Source: Aquilaria yunnanensis
Taxonomy: Eukaryota; Streptophyta; Magnoliopsida; Malvales; Thymelaeaceae
Direction of reading: 5' to 3'
Length of the DNA stretch: 64,000 nucleotides
Assembly: GCA_039654915.1 (NCBI GenBank)
Contig: CM077596.1
Location: forward strand, 56,976,501 to 57,040,500
Part shown: piece by piece, positions 1 through 10,259 of the stretch
Layout: every line of letters begins with the position of its first letter
How positions within the stretch are numbered: the stretch's first letter is position 1
Notes under the pieces: model-generated
What the model was told of the DNA's origin: nothing
Databases searched by the model: none
Seen by the model: only the letters and a program-made list of their open reading frames with translations
Made by a program: the position numbers and the translations under genes

Positions 1-1208
1 CATACATCAAATAACCAAGAGATTTATGTGCCAACAATCAGCACCTAAAACACATTAGTCTGACCTCTCAGAGGTTAACATTTACCAAAGGCATTTTATG
101 ACCCTTCACTTAGTAAGCAGAAATTAAACCACCAAATAAACCAGTACATATATCAAATAACCAGAAGGATTGATGCATCTTTCTATTTTCCTGATTAAAA
201 GGAATGCAAACGGGCAATATAAAGTTACCCCCGTAATGTGGCTCAGGCAAAAGAACTACTTCTATAGGCAAAAATTATTAGCCACTATTTTCAAACCAAA
301 GCTCTGCAAGGTAAGTACGACAAAAAGTAAATGGAAGGGCAAATGAAATGGTCTAATGGTTTGACTTACATTCTTTGTGAGCAATGCAAAAGTAGAATAT
401 AAATAGAACTCGTTCATTTAATTTCCAAATTTCCCAAAAATGCGTAAAGGTTTTGATAGTGGTTGGATGCCACACAAAGTAGAGAAGAAACTCTCTTACA
501 ACTGACACACAGCCTAAAGAACCAAGAAGATAAAACCGTTTTGGTTTTGCAGTGATTTCCTAATCTAACGTTGATTTGGTGAATATTAAAAGACAACAAT
601 GGAAAAAGTTGTTCCTTTATTCCCTTCACTAAAAATTGAAACCATTCCAGGCATAAATAAAAATGCAACATTTTGGGGATCCTGGAAAGGCATATATGCA
701 TGCCTAAATGGCCTTACTCAGACCCAAAAGCTAGAGTTCACGTTGGCGCCCTAATGATATACTATGAATACCTTAGATGTATTTCAGAAATGTGGGCTAG
801 AGACCATATGCACATCCTTGACAAGTGAAAATGAAACACAAATGCAAGTTGTTTCCTCAGCTTATACAAGACAAATAATAATATGATTAACTAAAAAATC
901 AAGAACAACTTTAGTAGCTACCAAAATGCCCTATGAAGGAGGAAACAAAATACAACTGGATATCTAAATTGCAGTCAAATAAGGACCACACAAACAAGCA
1001 ATAAAAAAGCAGAACAATATGGAATCACAGGGCCAATATTTCCCAGAAAACAAGAGGCAGTTTAACAAATCAGGAAATTGACAATAATACAATCATGAAA
1101 ATAAGAAAGAAGAACATGCCGCTACATAAGAATAAATTTGACCATTTTACGAGGGGGAAAATGGTGCAAGAAAAGAAAAGAAAAGAGCTTATGTGATGGA
1201 AGTAGCTA
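1..1208. other. Non-coding or unrecognised DNA
   Basis: AT-rich sequence with no reading frame that resembles a known protein. The 95-codon minus-strand frame at 414-701 has no recognisable motif. This stretch could be the interior of the CACTA element whose end lies at 4195, or an intron of the captured gene fragment next to it; the sequence does not decide between these. Confidence 0.4.
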
Positions 1209-1583
1209 TCAGGACATCATCAAATGTAAGTACCTAGCAGCATATGCAGAGAAATGTTTTCCGGGCTGCTGTTGTCTTAAAGTGTGTAGGTCTCCACCAG
1301 GGCAATATTCCATCACCTTGGCAGACCTCTCTCCTTTTCTTTCTCTCTCGATCTCGAGTCGCCAGACCATTGCCCAAATTGTGGGATGGGAGCAGTGAAG
1401 TTCTGTTTGCCTAAATCGTAGGATACACTCAAAAGCGGCCTCTCTGTAGTAGATGCCCACAGCGCCAAGACGATGACCTCTCTCTCGCTTTCTCTCCCAT
1501 AGCGCCAGAAGCCAGAGGGCAATGACGGCAGCCATCGCAATGGTGGCCAGAAGCTGGAGGACACCGTCGTCGTTCACTGTCAA
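1209..1583 (-). pseudogene. AGC-family protein kinase gene fragment (captured or relic exon)
   Basis: The minus-strand frame contains VMEYCPGGDLHTLRQQQPGK followed by HFSAYAAR. This is the hinge and alpha-D region of plant AGC group VIII kinases (the D6PK/KIPK/PINOID type). The coding match covers about 1234-1319 and ends at an AG|GTACTTAC sequence that looks like an intact 5' splice site at 1234/1233. No glycine loop, catalytic HRD-type motif or DFD-type motif was found on either side. The upstream part of the frame (1320-1583) has one hydrophobic segment and no family resemblance, so the reading frame looks chimeric. The fragment lies about 0.8 kb from a CACTA transposon repeat array in the same neighbourhood, as expected for transposon gene capture. 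It could instead be a relic of a deleted kinase gene. Confidence 0.6.
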
Positions 1584-2040
1584 CGGGAGATGATTCCGTT
1601 GAAGCTGAGCCGGACTCTGGTGGAGGCGAGGTGACGGTTGGGGAGGAAATTAGGGATTTCGCCATGGACATAAAACCAACAAAGCAGGCAAAGAGATTCG
1701 GCCAAGATATCAGAGAAATTAGGTGAATTTGAGAAGTTCGGGGCACCTCCACCTCCTCTCAACAAAAGAACAGACCACTCGCGCGCGAGGTGCCCGTTTG
1801 AGTTCGTCACCAGGGGAGTGAAGTCTGACTTCGTCACCCGGAGGAAGAGAAGACGGGGATTAAAGGAGTAGGGGTTCCGATTTAGGCTGGGGAAGGGGAT
1901 AAAGACAAGACGGGAATTGAAGGAGCAGAGGTTTCGATTTAAAGGAGCAGAGGTGCGAAATGGAGAGGAAACAGAAGGCAATTGTTAGTGAACAAAGACT
2001 TAGGTAATTTGCAGACGGTCAACAGCGGAGAGAAATAGGC
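1584..2040. other. Moderately GC-rich spacer
   Basis: Minus-strand frames of 107 and 133 codons start here (near 1752 and 1981). They are rich in Ser, Pro and Arg and show no domain. They could be 5' exon or leader sequence of the chimeric kinase-fragment transcript, but nothing confirms this. GC content is visibly higher than in the flanks. Confidence 0.3.
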
Positions 2041-4195
2041 GTGTTAAAATCCTATATGCATAGCAACGGTTTACCGTCGCTTAAAACTAGTGACTAACCG
2101 CCCTCGCTACTTCTTAACATATATTATCTTAATTCATAATTAAATGATAAAATACAACTAAATGGTTAAACATAATGTCACAATAAACCAATGGTCCATG
2201 AATTTAATTTTCATTAAATATATATTTTATTTAATTACTAAAAATTATATTAAGACATTTGTATGCTAAATTAATCACATTAAAATTTAATTATAAGTAT
2301 ACAATTAAACAATTGATATATAAAATGAGAACAAGTTTTAAGGTACACATCTCAACTTCAGTACATATATTTTTAAAAAATTATTTATGTTATGATAGAT
2401 GACAATTTAGCATAAAAAATAATTATTACATGATAACTATTAATATTTTTGGGCTTTTTTCATTTTAGTGACGGTTAACCGTCACTAACTTAGTGACGGT
2501 TAAAAGAATAATTTAGCAACTCATAACCGCTAATAAATATTTATCCGACTTTAAGGTACACATCTCAACTTCAGTACATATATTTAAAAAAAATTATTTA
2601 TGTTACAATAGATGACAATTTAGCATAAAAAATAATTATTACATGAGAACTATTAATATTTTTGGGCATTTTTCATTTTAGCGACGGTTAACCGTCACTA
2701 AATTAAAGAATAATTTAGCAACCCATAACCGCTACTAAATATTTATCCGACTTTAAGGTACACATCTCAACTTCAGTACATATATTTAAAAAAATTTATT
2801 TATGTTACAATAGATGACAATTTAGCATAAAAAATAATTATTACATGAGAACTATTAATATTTTTGGGCTTTTTTCATTTTAGCGACGGTTAACCGTCAC
2901 TAAATTAAAGAATAATTTAGCAACCCATAACCGCTACTAAATATTTATCCGACTTTAAGGTACATATCTCAACTTCAGTACATATATTTAAAAAAAATTA
3001 TTTATGTTACAATAGATGACAATTTAGCATAAAAAATAATTATTACATGAGAACTATTAATATTTTTGGTCTTTTTTCATTTTAGCGACGGTTAACCGTC
3101 ACTAAATTAAATAATAATTTAGCAACCCATAACCGCTACTAAATATTTATCCGACTTTAAGGTACACATCTCAACTTCAGTATATATATTTAAAAAAATT
3201 ATTTATGTTACAATAGATGACAATTTAGCATAAAAAATAATTATTACATGAGAACTATTAATATTTTTTGTCTTTTTTCATTTTAGCGACGGTTAACCAT
3301 CACTAACTTAGCGACGGTAATACGTCACTAACTTAGCGACGGCTAACCGTCGCTAATTAGCGACAATAATCCATCACTAACTTAGCGACGGCTAACCGTC
3401 ACTAAGTTAGCGACGGTTAACCGTCACTAAATTAAAGAATAATTTAGCAACCCATAACCGCTACTAAATATTTATCCGACTTTAAGGTACACATCTCAAC
3501 TTCAGTACATATATTTAAAAAAAATTATTTATGTTACAATAGATGACAATTTACTATAAAAAATAATTATTACATGAGAACTATTAATATTTTTGGTCTT
3601 TTTTCATTTTAGCGACGGTAATACGTCACTAACTTAGCGACAGTAATCCGTCACTAACTTAGCGATGGCTAACCATCACTAAGTTAGCGACGGTTAACCG
3701 TCACTAAATTAAAGAATAATTTAGCAACCCATAATCGCTACTAAATATTTATCTGACTTTAAGGTACACATCTCAACTTCAGTACATATATTTAAAAAAA
3801 ATTATTTATGTTATAATAGATGACAATTTAGCATAAAAAATAATTATTACATGAGAACTATTAATATTTTTTGTCTTTTTTCATTTTAACGACGGTTAAC
3901 CGTCACTAACTTAGCGACGATAATACGTCACTAAAACATTAGCAACTAATAGCCGTCGCTAATATTGCTTTGAACTTTTAGCGACTATTCACCGTCACTA
4001 ATTTAGCGACGGTTGCCCGTCACTAAAACATTAGTGACACACAGCCGTCGCTAATGTTTCACAACACTTTTAGCGACTATTAACCGTCACTAAAACATTA
4101 GCGACTCATAGCCGTTACTAATGTTTCACCGGACTTTTAGCGACTACTCACCGTCACTAAAAATGCCATCGCTAAATGGCGTTTTTCTAGTAGTG
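2041..4195. mobile_element. Terminal region of a CACTA (En/Spm) DNA transposon
   Basis: The minus strand read from 4195 begins CACTACTAGAAAAACGCC, a classic CACTA terminal inverted repeat. It is followed inwards by many direct and inverted copies of TAGCGACGGTTAACCGTCACTAA-like motifs, the subterminal repeats that bind the transposase in this superfamily. The three bases after the end, TAT (4196-4198), are the expected size of target duplication. No opposite CACTA end was found in the window, so the other end lies upstream of position 1 or is deleted. No TNP1/TNP2 transposase frame is present, so this part is non-autonomous. Confidence 0.8.
2338..3900 (+). repeat. ~202-bp tandem repeat inside the CACTA end
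   Basis: Seven copies of a unit beginning TTAAGGTACACATCTCAACT start near 2338, 2551, 2753, 2955, 3157, 3482 and 3759. The central spacing is exactly 202 bp. Two later units carry extra copies of the short GCGACGG inverted motif, giving spacings of 325 and 277 bp. Each unit holds a near-palindromic TAGCGACGGTTAACCGTCAC core. The copies are very similar, so amplification is probably fairly recent. Confidence 0.85.
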
Positions 4196-4394
4196 TATAT
4201 AGATATAGGTTAGAGAAGAGAAGAAGCCAAGAAGCTGTGGTGTGTAGTTTAGGATTCCAAGCCCGAGGAATCCAAGGAAGTCGAAGACAATATGGAAATC
4301 CTAATCCTAGCAATATATCATATCTTGCTGCGCAAGCAACATGCATTTATTTACGTTTCTGGTATCAGATTCTTAATCACAGAACATTCTCAAC

Positions 4395-5575
4395 TTGGAT
4401 TCAAGGATGGTTGCGAAGCGCAGATACATCACAAGCAGGATGGTAAAGAAGAAAACTGGAAGAGCGTCCAAATCCGGTTCACAATGGCCAAATCTTCCGG
4501 CTGATGTTATTCAACTCACCGCCAAGCAGTATTTGGATATCTTCGATGCTCATAGCCTCACCGCCGTTTACAAGGACTAGAACCTCCAATCCAGCAGTCT
4601 CCTGCACCCGCCTGAGCCTGAGCCCCCATGGCTTCTGAGCGAAGACCTGAGCATGCTCTACCAGTCACGTTACCTGAGCAACTGCAAGCCTTGCGTGATC
4701 AGGGCCTGTGCGCGTGGGAAGAAATTACCGGACTGCTACCAGCAACATACTATGGCATCAAAGCTCAGCTGGTTACTGATGGAGAATCAGAGAAGGGTCA
4801 CCCATGACTTCTATTACTTATTCTGGAGCCCTTTAGCGCTCGTGGGAAGAGGATGAAGAAACTAGACCTGCCGCCCATGGAAACCGGTTACCTTCATCGT
4901 TTTTCCTTCACCACTTTCTCCTGCAGTCCCTACTCTCCCGAATGCGTCGTCTTTGGGGCGAACTACGAACCTCACATCAGCAAAGATCTAGTGATCCGGA
5001 CATGCCGCCCGGGCGATGGTAATTGGAAGAAGCATTTGCTAGCGTGCAAATTCCGACAAGAGAAAGAAGTCCGGCTGAGAAGCATTGTCTATATGGAACA
5101 GCATCAGATGCTATACTGTTTATTCGAGTATGGAAGTTTGGGGGCTTTCTGTCCTACCAACAATTCCTGGAACTTGCTGATAGATGCAGATGCAGAGGGG
5201 ATGTTTCATCCTGTTGTCGCACTATACGGTGATGACTGCTTGCTGGAATCTGGTGGAGAGCTTCTGCTGGTCTGCCAATCCCGTAAGACAAACGGAAGCA
5301 AGAGGATTTTCAGGTTCGATTCATGTGAGGTTGCTTGGGTGGAACAGGACAAGTTGGGTGGCCATGTTCTGTTTCTTTGTGACGATTGTCCGCCCATCTC
5401 AGTGGCAGTGACAGGGCGTATTGTGGCACTGACCGGGAGGATTTACGTGCTAAAATACAACGGTCTCTGGTGCATAGAGGGAGATAGTGTCAGAAAAGCC
5501 CGTTCCGATGATCTCTTCGGCAGCGAGGTATCCGAACAATGTCTCAACTGGGGCATGTGGGTTATGCCCCCATAA
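4395..5575 (+). pseudogene. F-box/DUF295 (SKIP23/KIB-like) gene, N-terminal half broken
   Basis: Frame 4395-4580 encodes an F-box-like start (WPNLPADVIQLTAKQYLDIF, then SLTAVYKD). It then meets a TAG where the family normally has a Trp codon (YKxWR). The same frame continues to about 4830 with family-like sequence (PWLLSED, then NQRRVTHDFYYLF). A frame change near 4825 leads into the 240-codon open frame at 4853-5575, which carries the DUF295 beta-propeller (KLDLPPMETGY, VAWVEQDKLGGHVLFL, RIYVLKYNGLWCIEGD). Upstream of its ATG, this second frame also contains a TGA at 4805-4807. Family members are usually about 350-400 residues and are thought to be SCF ubiquitin-ligase adaptors. The 240-residue C-terminal part could still be translated, but without a continuous F-box I call it a pseudogene. 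Confidence 0.7.
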
Positions 5576-5576
5576 G

Positions 5577-5799
5577 CGAAGTAGCTTGCTTGTAATTACT
5601 CGTGAGATTAGAAGAAAAAGTGTAGAGCATATGCGAACCTGAGTGCGTAATTCTTTTGATCACAACTTAATCTCAATGTTTAAATTGAACTAAAGAGAGT
5701 GAAGCAGTAAAGATCACCGAAGATGATGCAGTTGGTAACCCTGATCCTTGATGAGTATGGAAAGAGACTGATGGACCAAGTATTATTCTGAAAAGTTTT
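5577..5799. other. Short spacer or 3' flank of the DUF295 gene
   Basis: Sequence just after the DUF295 stop codon, probably its former 3' untranslated region. It leads into the decayed UGLYAH copy. No gene seen. Confidence 0.35.
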
Positions 5800-7319
5800 C
5801 CAAGCTTGTTGCATTGTCCCAAGATTTTTCAGCCTTTTTTTGAGAACTGCCAAATCTTCAGTGGAACTCTTACCAGTTACAATATGTAGGTAGAAATAAT
5901 AACAATAATGATAAGTTGAAGGTCAATGGGATAAGTTGAAGGTCAATGGGACAGACTGAAGCAGAAGAATCTCTCTTTAGGTAGGGGCATACATAAATTT
6001 GCATCATAATAGTCAGACCATGCACAATAAGAAATCAAACTATCTCAAAATCTACACCAAGTATATTGCTTTCCCAGCATTAGTATAATAATGTATGAGT
6101 AAGGTCTTATCCATATTAAAAAAGGCAATTAAAGACAAATCTGCAAGAAACCTTCTTTTCAGATACAGACCTACTTTATGTCAGAGAAATGCTCAAAATT
6201 TCAAGGCTTATAACGTATGAATCCACCAGAAAGAAATGAACTACACCATATTTTCTTTAGGAGCTTACGTTACCAATGACTATTCCTCCTGAGTAACATA
6301 AACATGAACAGAATACATCACCTGCAAATGCTTGCAAGTAAAACTATGGCAGCCACACTCTCCCATCAGTTTGATGTAATCTCCACAAATATCAGAAAGA
6401 TTGATAGAATAGAACCCTCAATAACAAATATAAATCTAAGAAAATGAGCGAATAATAATTGGCATTATGTGCCTGCCAATCAGCTACAAAAGAGAAAGAT
6501 TGAACCTGGAAAAGAAAGGAATTTGCTTGCTACAGGTCAGGGAATCCAAGAAGAAGGAAAAGATTCTGAAACTGGTGTAGACAGTGAGAGAAGGGAAATA
6601 GAGAACAGAGAGCACCTGTAAACTTAAAAGTGGAGAGGAATTAGAGCCAGTAGTGAGAGAGATCAGTGTCCATAGACCCTAATACCATGTTAAAGCATCA
6701 AACTTAAAACCAATAAGTAATAAATGAAGAACCCTCATCACAATATATAGAGACAGGAAACCCCTTCACTAGATCATGTGAGATTTAACAAATACTGATA
6801 ATCCAATCTCATACAAGTGTATTCATACACTTTCTTCAAAAGAAAGTAACAGAATAACGAGCATGTGCCAGCCAACTCACCCTTTCTGCTTCATATCACA
6901 ATCCCGATTCCAGATTTAAATATCCAATTAAACGATTGATGAATGAGACAGTGAAGTAAACTAGCAAGGAAGAATCTCTTTGCATTTTGGGAGGAAGCCC
7001 AGACCTCGAATTTCTGCACAAGAAACCATTTTTTTGATCGACTGTGTGAATAGATGTACAAATTGCATGGGAATGTTGTTTCCATGAACTTAGCTATGAG
7101 TTTCACCTGAAGCATGCGCTTAGGCGGAGTGCTCAACATACAACAAAGTAGCAGCTACTGTTATCAGGAAAAAATAAAAAGCGAAGAAAAAGAATTTGCA
7201 GCTACACATTGAGTTATCTGTAATCTGGCTGCAAAAGACAATATGAGAAGTAACAGAAACAGAGTTGATGAGGATGGCAGAAACTAGTAAGAAAGTCATT
7301 CAATCCACCAGATTAAATA
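5800..7319 (-). pseudogene. UGLYAH partial pseudogene copy A (intron and exon remnants)
   Basis: This region matches the intact UGLYAH gene downstream, including intron sequence, in the same orientation. 5820-5930 resembles the exon 11 junction region, with most of exon 11 deleted. 6151-6229 resembles exon 7, lacking a ~14-bp block. 6361-6436 resembles exon 6. 6975-7014 resembles exon 5 but has one fewer A in the AAAATTC run, which shifts the frame. 7140-7319 resembles intron 4. Exons 1-4, 8-10, 12 and 13 were not found. It cannot encode the enzyme. Retained introns show that it arose by DNA duplication, not retroposition. Confidence 0.7.
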
Positions 7320-7664
7320 GTGGCGCTAAATTGCATGATTGTTCAGGTTGCTTGGGTGGAACAGGACAGGTTGGGTGACCGTGTTCTGTTTCTTTGTCAT
7401 CATTTTTCATCCACCTCAGTGGCAGCGACAGGGCATATGGCGGCACTGACTGGGAGGATTTACGTGCTAAAATACAAAGGTCTCTGGTGCATAGAGGGAG
7501 ATAGTGTCAGAAAAGTCCATTACGATCATCTCTTTGGCAGCGAGGTTTCCAAACATGTCAAACAAAAATGTCATATGGTATGGCTACATAATGCTTTCCT
7601 GAGCATTTTACAGAATTTATGTAACATGATGAATGTTGGTTGTCTTATATTAGATTGTCCATGA
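7320..7664 (+). pseudogene. Duplicated C-terminal fragment of the DUF295 F-box gene
   Basis: The frame encodes VAWVEQDRLGDRVLFLCHHF and later GRIYVLKYKGLWCIEGDSVR. This is nearly the same as the C-terminus of the DUF295 gene at about 5330-5540. The match starts abruptly near 7344 and ends near 7555, so it is a partial duplicate lacking the F-box and most of the propeller. It is followed by a second decayed UGLYAH copy, as the first one is, so the two blocks were duplicated together. Confidence 0.8.
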
Positions 7665-7669
7665 CAAAT

Positions 7670-8760
7670 AAAATTTCACGGTATATAACATAAAAATCCG
7701 CCTGACAGAAGTAAATATCCTACATTTTCTTTAGAAGCCTATGTTAGTATGGATGTTCCTTCTGAATAACAAGAATATTAACAGAATAGTTAACATATGA
7801 ACATTAAAACTGGTAATACACAGGATATGTTTATTTATGACTGCAACTTTCCAACCAAAACCTAAGCAACAAGTTCCTGACACATTGCACAGGCTGACCA
7901 GGCTGAAAATCTTGTCCTCATCACCCAGTTACTGAGGACAATAAGCTAATCATTGGTGGGTTACATACACATGCTTGCATCTGCTTGTGTATAACAGACC
8001 ACCTACAAATTCTTGCAAGTAAAACTATGCCAAACACACTTCCCCAGCAGTTTGATGTTATCTCCATACATATAAGACTGACAGAACCCTCAATAACAAA
8101 TATAAACCAAAGAAAAATGAGCAAATAATTGGCATTACGAGCCTTCCAATCCAGATTCCAGATTTAAATACCCAATTAAATGATTGATGAATGCAACACT
8201 GAAGTAAACTAGAAAGGAAGAATCTATCTGCACCTTGGGGAGGAAGCCCGGACCTTGAATTTTCTTTAAAAGAAACCACTTTTCTGATTAACTTTGAAAA
8301 AAGATGTACAAATGGCATCGGAATTTTTCTGCCATGAACTTCGCTATAAGTTGCACCTGAAGCACGTGCCCTGGAGAAGTGCTGAGCATACAAGAAAGTA
8401 GCAGCTATTGTTATCAGGAAAAAAAAATTAGCAACTATCATCTAGTTAACTGTAATTATTTGGACTTCTGGGTAAGAAAGTAGTGCCTATATGGAGTTAT
8501 CTCTGATCTGGTGGATAAAGACAAGACAAGAAGTAAGAAAAAAAAAACAGAAAGTCGATGATGATGGCAGAAACTTATAAGGCAGGAATCCAATCCAAAA
8601 CGAGGTAAATAGATGGAGGTAAAATTTAAAAAAAAAAAAAAAAAAGGGATCTTGGCATTAGAGTGTTGAAGAAGTATATCATAGACAAAGAGGTTACAGA
8701 TTAGCTGCCAAAAAACAAATAGTAGGCTTCTAAACCTGACGGGAAACTTGGGGGGCAACT
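7670..8760 (-). pseudogene. UGLYAH partial pseudogene copy B
   Basis: A second decayed copy of the UGLYAH exon 5-7 region. 7674-7712 resembles the 5' edge of exon 7. 8034-8105 resembles exon 6; its frame reads FIFVIEGSVSL, against RFIFVVEGAVTL in the intact gene. 8222-8262 resembles exon 5 (ENSRSGLPPQGADR) but its splice donor is lost. 8430-8620 matches intron 4 of the intact gene (compare 15781-15990). The other exons are absent. Exon 5 here keeps the PPQ residues I recall for the family, whereas the intact gene has PSK, so the copy may be old. Confidence 0.7.
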
Positions 8761-8836
8761 AGCCCTAATATTTACATCAGTAAGCAAAACTAGACAAAAT
8801 TAGCCCTAATAGTAACGCACCAATCACCAGACCACA

Positions 8837-10217
8837 TCATTCGACATAGCTTAGGAACAAGACCTCTGCTGCTGGTGAGGCTCTTTTATAACTTAATATT
8901 TGTTGCATTGCTTCGAGTAATTTCCGTGATTTCTCTAACCCAAAATGCTCCCAGGGCTGATAGACACCATCAGCCTGCGTGTGAATGACCATCTTTTCAA
9001 GCACAAGTGCGTTGTAGAGGAAAAATTCCACCAGTGGATCCATGAATTCCCAGCCGATTCTGTCTGCGCAAAACCAATAATCTCAACCCTCTTGAGTGTC
9101 GATTGCAAGCAGGTGAATAATATCTTTCCTTGTGATCTCCAAAACTCCTTCGCCTCGTCAACAATGTTGCTGCTAATAGTTTGCTGCCATAAATTTTAAC
9201 CGTCGGTCTAAGCTTGGAAGACATACCGAAATTTGTATGACAGAGATACACTTGATTCAAGATAAAATTGAGTAAATCATACTTGCCTCTAAATCGATAA
9301 AGCCAGGATGACGAAAAGTGAGTTTTTCAACCTTTTGGAGTTGTTGGACAAGTCCCTTGAGCCTTTTTAGATCACTATGATGGGACATGCTCCTTTCGAG
9401 CCCCTCTGAGAAAAGGTAGGAAAAGTGGAGGTTGACATCCACCAGAGAAGACGCGTCCATCAGTCTGCACTCACTCAGAGACCAATCTCCGACTAACCTC
9501 AATGATCGGAGATTACAGCGCGTACCTCCAACCCGTATTTGACATTGCTTTTAAAGGTGAATCGTTTCAAGTTTGTGGAAGACACCTTGAGGTTCCCAAT
9601 CCCAGAGCAGAACGACAATTCTAGCGACTCGAGCGAAGGACAACCCGACAGAAGCCTACCAACAGGAACGTCGCTCAAGTTTGCATAAGCAATACATAAA
9701 TTCTTCAGGGAAGGCAAGCCAACGCAAGCAGGAAGGCGGGGAATGCAGTCTTCGATGCTTAATTTGGTCAGAGTCGGGTTGTTGTACAAAAAGCAGGGCA
9801 AGAGATATTTGGCCGCGGCGCTTTCACCACAGAAATGCAGTCGGAGCTCTTCAACCTGGCGGCTGACAGCAAAGCGAACCCAGTAGTCGATTTATAGTTT
9901 CAGAGCGTCCTCAAAAAGGAAGGCGATGCGGAATTTGGTGATCTTGGGGGAGGAGTGGACAATAGGGTTTTTTCGATGGCTTGGTAGAAATGGGAGTTGA
10001 TAATTTTGATGTTGAAAGGGAAAGAGAAGTCGATGGTAGGGACAGAGGTCCAGAGGAACTGCCATACCTTAGACAAAGCACCAGTCTTGACAGCGTCCTT
10101 GGTCGGCAGAAACAACAGAATGTGCCGGAGAACGGAATCCGGCAGGGAACTGATCCGGTCGACGGAGGCTTTACTGCGACGTCGCTTATTGCGCACCGAA
10201 ATCTGGGAATCCGCCAT
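8837..10217 (-). pseudogene. F-box/LRR/FBD-type gene, degenerate
   Basis: The start at 10217 encodes an F-box (DRISSLPDSVLRHILLFLPT, then KDAVKTGALSKVWQFLWTSV). The frame breaks near 9965 and resumes as SSPKITKFRIAFLFEDALKL, then meets a TAA near 9893. It continues through IDYWVRFAVSRQVEELRL and leucine-rich repeats (9801-9520). It shifts again near 9517 into NLRSLRLVGDW (9502-9280). A probable intron starts near 9270. The FBD part (LKRVEIIGFAQTE, then a frame change, then FFLYNALVLEKMVIHTQ) lies at 9110-8837. Intact relatives of about 400-450 residues are putative SCF adaptors. At least three frame changes and one stop make this a pseudogene, unless there are sequencing errors. Confidence 0.8.
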
Positions 10218-10259
10218 AAGCGTTGCCGCTGGGAGAAACAGTGTTTGGTCATTTCATCT

